This document shows positions 5,200 through 6,929 of a stretch of 6,929 bases of DNA, piece after piece. Below the pieces are notes generated by a model. It worked only from the letters and a program-made list of their open reading frames with translations, was not told where the DNA came from and searched no databases. The stretch is from the NCBI GenBank assembly GCA_944363655.1, contig CALVUU010000037.1:1-6929 (forward strand). Reading direction: 5' to 3'. Numbering within the stretch: the first letter of the stretch is position 1; every line of letters begins with the position of its first letter. Both the position numbers and the translations under genes were made by a program. This DNA comes from an uncultured Bacilli bacterium (GTDB lineage Bacteria; Bacillota_I; Bacilli_A; RF39; UBA660).

Positions 5200-6373
5200 A
5201 CAAATAAATTTAATATTAAGAAAAGCAGTAAAAATATTTGGTGAAGAAGAATTAATAACAAAAATTAAAGAAGGTAAAAAGCTGAAAATAAAATTTGGAT
5301 GTGATCCATCAAGACCAGATTTACATTTAGGTCATACTGTTTGTTTAAGATTATTAAAACATTTTCAAGATATGGGTCATGAAATAATATTTGTTATTGG
5401 TGATTTTACAGCAATGATAGGTGACCCATCAGGTAAATCAAAGACAAGGCCAGCATTATCTTTCGAAAAGACAAGGGATAATGGAAAAACATACTTTGAA
5501 CAAGTGGGGAAAATATTAGATGTATCTAAAATAAAAATTGCATACAATTCTGAATGGTTAAGTAAAATGAATTTTGAAGATGTATTAAAATTAACTAGTA
5601 AATATACAGTTGCAAGAATTTTAGAAAGAGATGATTTTAATAATAGATTTAAGAATAATATTCCTATTGGAATACATGAATTTATGTATCCATTAATGCA
5701 AGGATATGATTCAGTTGCATTAAATTGTGATGTAGAAGTAGGAGGAACAGATCAAACTTTTAATTTGTTAGTAGGAAGAGAATTGCAAAAAAATTATGGT
5801 CAAGAACCACAATCAGTTATGACATTTCCATTATTAGTTGGCTTAGATGGTAAAGAAAAAATGAGCAAATCACTAGATAATTTTATTGGTATTTCTGAAA
5901 GCGCTGAAACAATGTTTGAAAAAGCGATGAAAATAAGAGATGAAGTTTTATTTGATTATTTTAAACTTACAACTGATTGCAATTTAGATAAAATAAAAGA
6001 AGAAATTGATAATGATATATTTAATGCACATAAGATATATGCAAGAGAAATTATAAGAATGTATCATGGTGAAGAATTTATAAAGATAGCAGAGAATAGA
6101 TATAATTCAGTAGCAGGAGGGGAAATTCCTGCAAATATTGAAGTTAAAAAAATTGATAAAAATATATTAGACATTAATATATTGGACTTGTTAGTTAATG
6201 TTAATATTGTTTCTTCAAAGTCAGAAGGTAAAAGATTGATTAATCAAAATGGAATTAGTATTAATCAAGTAAAACAAGCCAGTATCAGTAGAATTGTGAC
6301 TAAAAAAGATTTCGAAAAAGGTTTTATAATTATTAAAAAAGGGAAAAAAACATTTTTAAGAGTAGAAATATAA
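5189..6373 (+). CDS. tyrS: Tyrosyl-tRNA synthetase, type 2 (class Ic)
   Basis: The 394-residue enzyme activates tyrosine with ATP and attaches it to tRNA-Tyr in the cytoplasm. The Rossmann catalytic domain opens with FGCDPSRPDLHLGHT, whose HLGH (46-49) is the HIGH motif; GDFTAMIGDPSGKS follows, and KMSKS is at 224-228. GGTDQTFNLLVGRELQ lies between them. The wording and length fit the type-2 (TyrZ-like) bacterial subfamily rather than the B. subtilis TyrS type. The anticodon-binding helical region follows, and a C-terminal S4 RNA-binding domain occupies roughly 330-394 (SEGKRLINQNGISIN). ATG 5189 is chosen because AGGAGG (5175-5180) is eight bases upstream; ATG 5159, ten codons earlier in the same frame, has no SD and would add non-family residues. 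Expression should be controlled by the T-box and possibly by the overlapping tyrosine-rich leader. TAATAA ends the gene. Confidence 0.97.
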   Translation: MKDKQINLILRKAVKIFGEEELITKIKEGKKLKIKFGCDPSRPDLHLGHTVCLRLLKHFQDMGHEIIFVIGDFTAMIGDPSGKSKTRPALSFEKTRDNGKTYFEQVGKILDVSKIKIAYNSEWLSKMNFEDVLKLTSKYTVARILERDDFNNRFKNNIPIGIHEFMYPLMQGYDSVALNCDVEVGGTDQTFNLLVGRELQKNYGQEPQSVMTFPLLVGLDGKEKMSKSLDNFIGISESAETMFEKAMKIRDEVLFDYFKLTTDCNLDKIKEEIDNDIFNAHKIYAREIIRMYHGEEFIKIAENRYNSVAGGEIPANIEVKKIDKNILDINILDLLVNVNIVSSKSEGKRLINQNGISINQVKQASISRIVTKKDFEKGFIIIKKGKKTFLRVEI

Positions 6374-6411
6374 TAAGTAAATTTCTAATGTTAAATTATT
6401 TTTTTACAGTT

Positions 6412-6435
6412 AAGAAGATTTTAATCTTCTTTTTT
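6412..6435 (+). terminator. Intrinsic terminator after tyrS
   Basis: AAGAAGAT (6412-6419) and ATCTTCTT (6424-6431) form an 8-bp stem with a TTTA loop, running into a T-run to 6435. It lies about 40 bases after the tyrS stop, so tyrS is a single-gene transcription unit apart from its leader. Confidence 0.88.
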
Positions 6436-6529
6436 GTTATTACGTAGATAGTTTAGACCATTTATAACTATAATATATGATAATAATTATTAGAAATAAA
6501 GTTATTTAAATTATTAACTTGTTGATTAT

Positions 6530-6548
6530 TATATCAATGATTGATATA
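6530..6548. repeat. 8-bp palindrome in the spacer before the phospholipase-like gene
   Basis: TATATCAA (6530-6537) and TTGATATA (6541-6548) are perfect inverted repeats around TGA, about 70 bases upstream of the next start. This could be an operator or a small hairpin. A TTGACT at 6555-6560 just downstream could be a -35 box, but the only -10 candidate at a usable distance is a poor TAAAAA (6579-6584), so no promoter is claimed. The rest of the spacer 6436-6616 shows nothing else recognisable. Confidence 0.4.
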
Positions 6549-6616
6549 TTTAAATTGACTTTAATGAATTAACTAAAATAAAAATTGTTAATTAATAATA
6601 TGAGGAGATGATTGAT

Positions 6617-6929
6617 ATGCCATCAGCAAGGATACATGAAGCTATAGCAAAAGAAGTTAATAAAAAGTTTAATATGAATGATTTATTATTAAGAATTGGT
6701 ACTGTAGCACCTGATTGTTGGCGAAATGTTACTGAAGAATCAGGTATTAAAGACAAATATTTATCGCATTTTTGGAATTTTAGAGTTAAACAAGGTCAAG
6801 CCAATGACTATGAGGAATTTTATTTAAAATATTATAATCATTTGTGTGAGCCATTTTATTTTGGATACTTAATTCACTTAATAGTTGATCAATATTGGAA
6901 AACTAATATTGATTCAAGATATGAAATAA
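6617..6929 (+). CDS. Zinc-dependent phospholipase C-like protein, 3' end missing
   Basis: The first 104 residues are visible and the frame is still open at the window edge. MPSARIHEAIAKEV, IGTVAPDCWRN (27-37) and FGYLIHLIVDQYW (82-94) follow the pattern of the zinc-dependent phospholipase C/hydrolase family (Zn_dep_PLPC), in which scattered His and Asp residues bind zinc: here His7, Asp33, His51, His87 and Asp91 are candidates. In that family such proteins may cleave phospholipids or other phosphoesters, and many are uncharacterised. No signal peptide is apparent, so the protein may be cytoplasmic, unlike secreted clostridial phospholipases. ATG 6617 is chosen because GAGGAG (6602-6607) lies nine bases upstream; ATG 6608 in the same frame directly touches that SD. 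The full length and any C-terminal domains cannot be seen. Confidence 0.72.
   Translation, partial: MPSARIHEAIAKEVNKKFNMNDLLLRIGTVAPDCWRNVTEESGIKDKYLSHFWNFRVKQGQANDYEEFYLKYYNHLCEPFYFGYLIHLIVDQYWKTNIDSRYEI

Noticed and set aside
1..6929. CRISPR arrays, insertion sequences, tRNA or rRNA genes, and a Mycoplasma-type genetic code
   Set aside because: No regularly spaced repeats, transposase motifs, terminal repeats, tRNA cloverleaf or rRNA segments were seen; tryptophan is TGG throughout and no TGA interrupts a coding frame in frame.

Overview
The window is very A+T-rich (about four fifths by eye) and all supported genes lie on the + strand. Strong AGGAGG-type ribosome binding sites, AT-rich intrinsic terminators, a T-box leader and UGG-only tryptophan with no in-frame UGA point to a low-GC Firmicute using genetic code 11, perhaps an uncultured gut or host-associated Bacilli/Clostridia lineage. 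The lineage is inferred from style and cannot be fixed from this sequence.

Left part (1-2158): a three-gene, tightly packed operon. It holds the end of a P-loop kinase-like gene (cut by the window edge at its Walker A motif), an ABC-2 type ATPase and its six-helix permease. The kinase-to-ATPase gap is 11 bases and the ATPase and permease overlap. The two ABC proteins should form one exporter-type transporter; the substrate is unknown.

Middle (2159-4832): a zone of decay and an unusual fusion. A HAD-family phosphatase gene survives only as a wreck (2169-2753) with recognisable motif blocks scattered over different frames. A good extended -10 promoter follows, then a gene whose product is a MATE-type multidrug/polyspecific transporter fused to a cytoplasmic cytidylate-kinase-like domain. 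Its natural start (ATG 2850, good SD) is followed five codons later by an in-frame TAA, so the gene is either newly inactivated, read through, a sequencing error, or started poorly at ATG 2925. A perfect 10-bp hairpin terminator closes it.

Right part (4833-6435): the tyrosyl-tRNA synthetase transcription unit. A promoter leads into a T-box riboswitch with a UAC (Tyr) specifier, a UGGU tRNA-end binding bulge and mutually exclusive antiterminator and terminator. Between the T-box terminator and tyrS is a 29-codon reading frame with the strongest SD in the window and eight tyrosine codons; it runs into the tyrS start. It looks like a leader peptide adding a second, translational tyrosine-sensing layer to the T-box, and is the most interesting feature here. 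tyrS encodes a type-2 TyrRS with HIGH and KMSKS motifs and a C-terminal S4 domain, followed by a terminator.

Right edge (6436-6929): a 181-base spacer with an 8-bp palindrome, then the first 104 codons of a zinc-dependent phospholipase C-like protein that continues outside the window.
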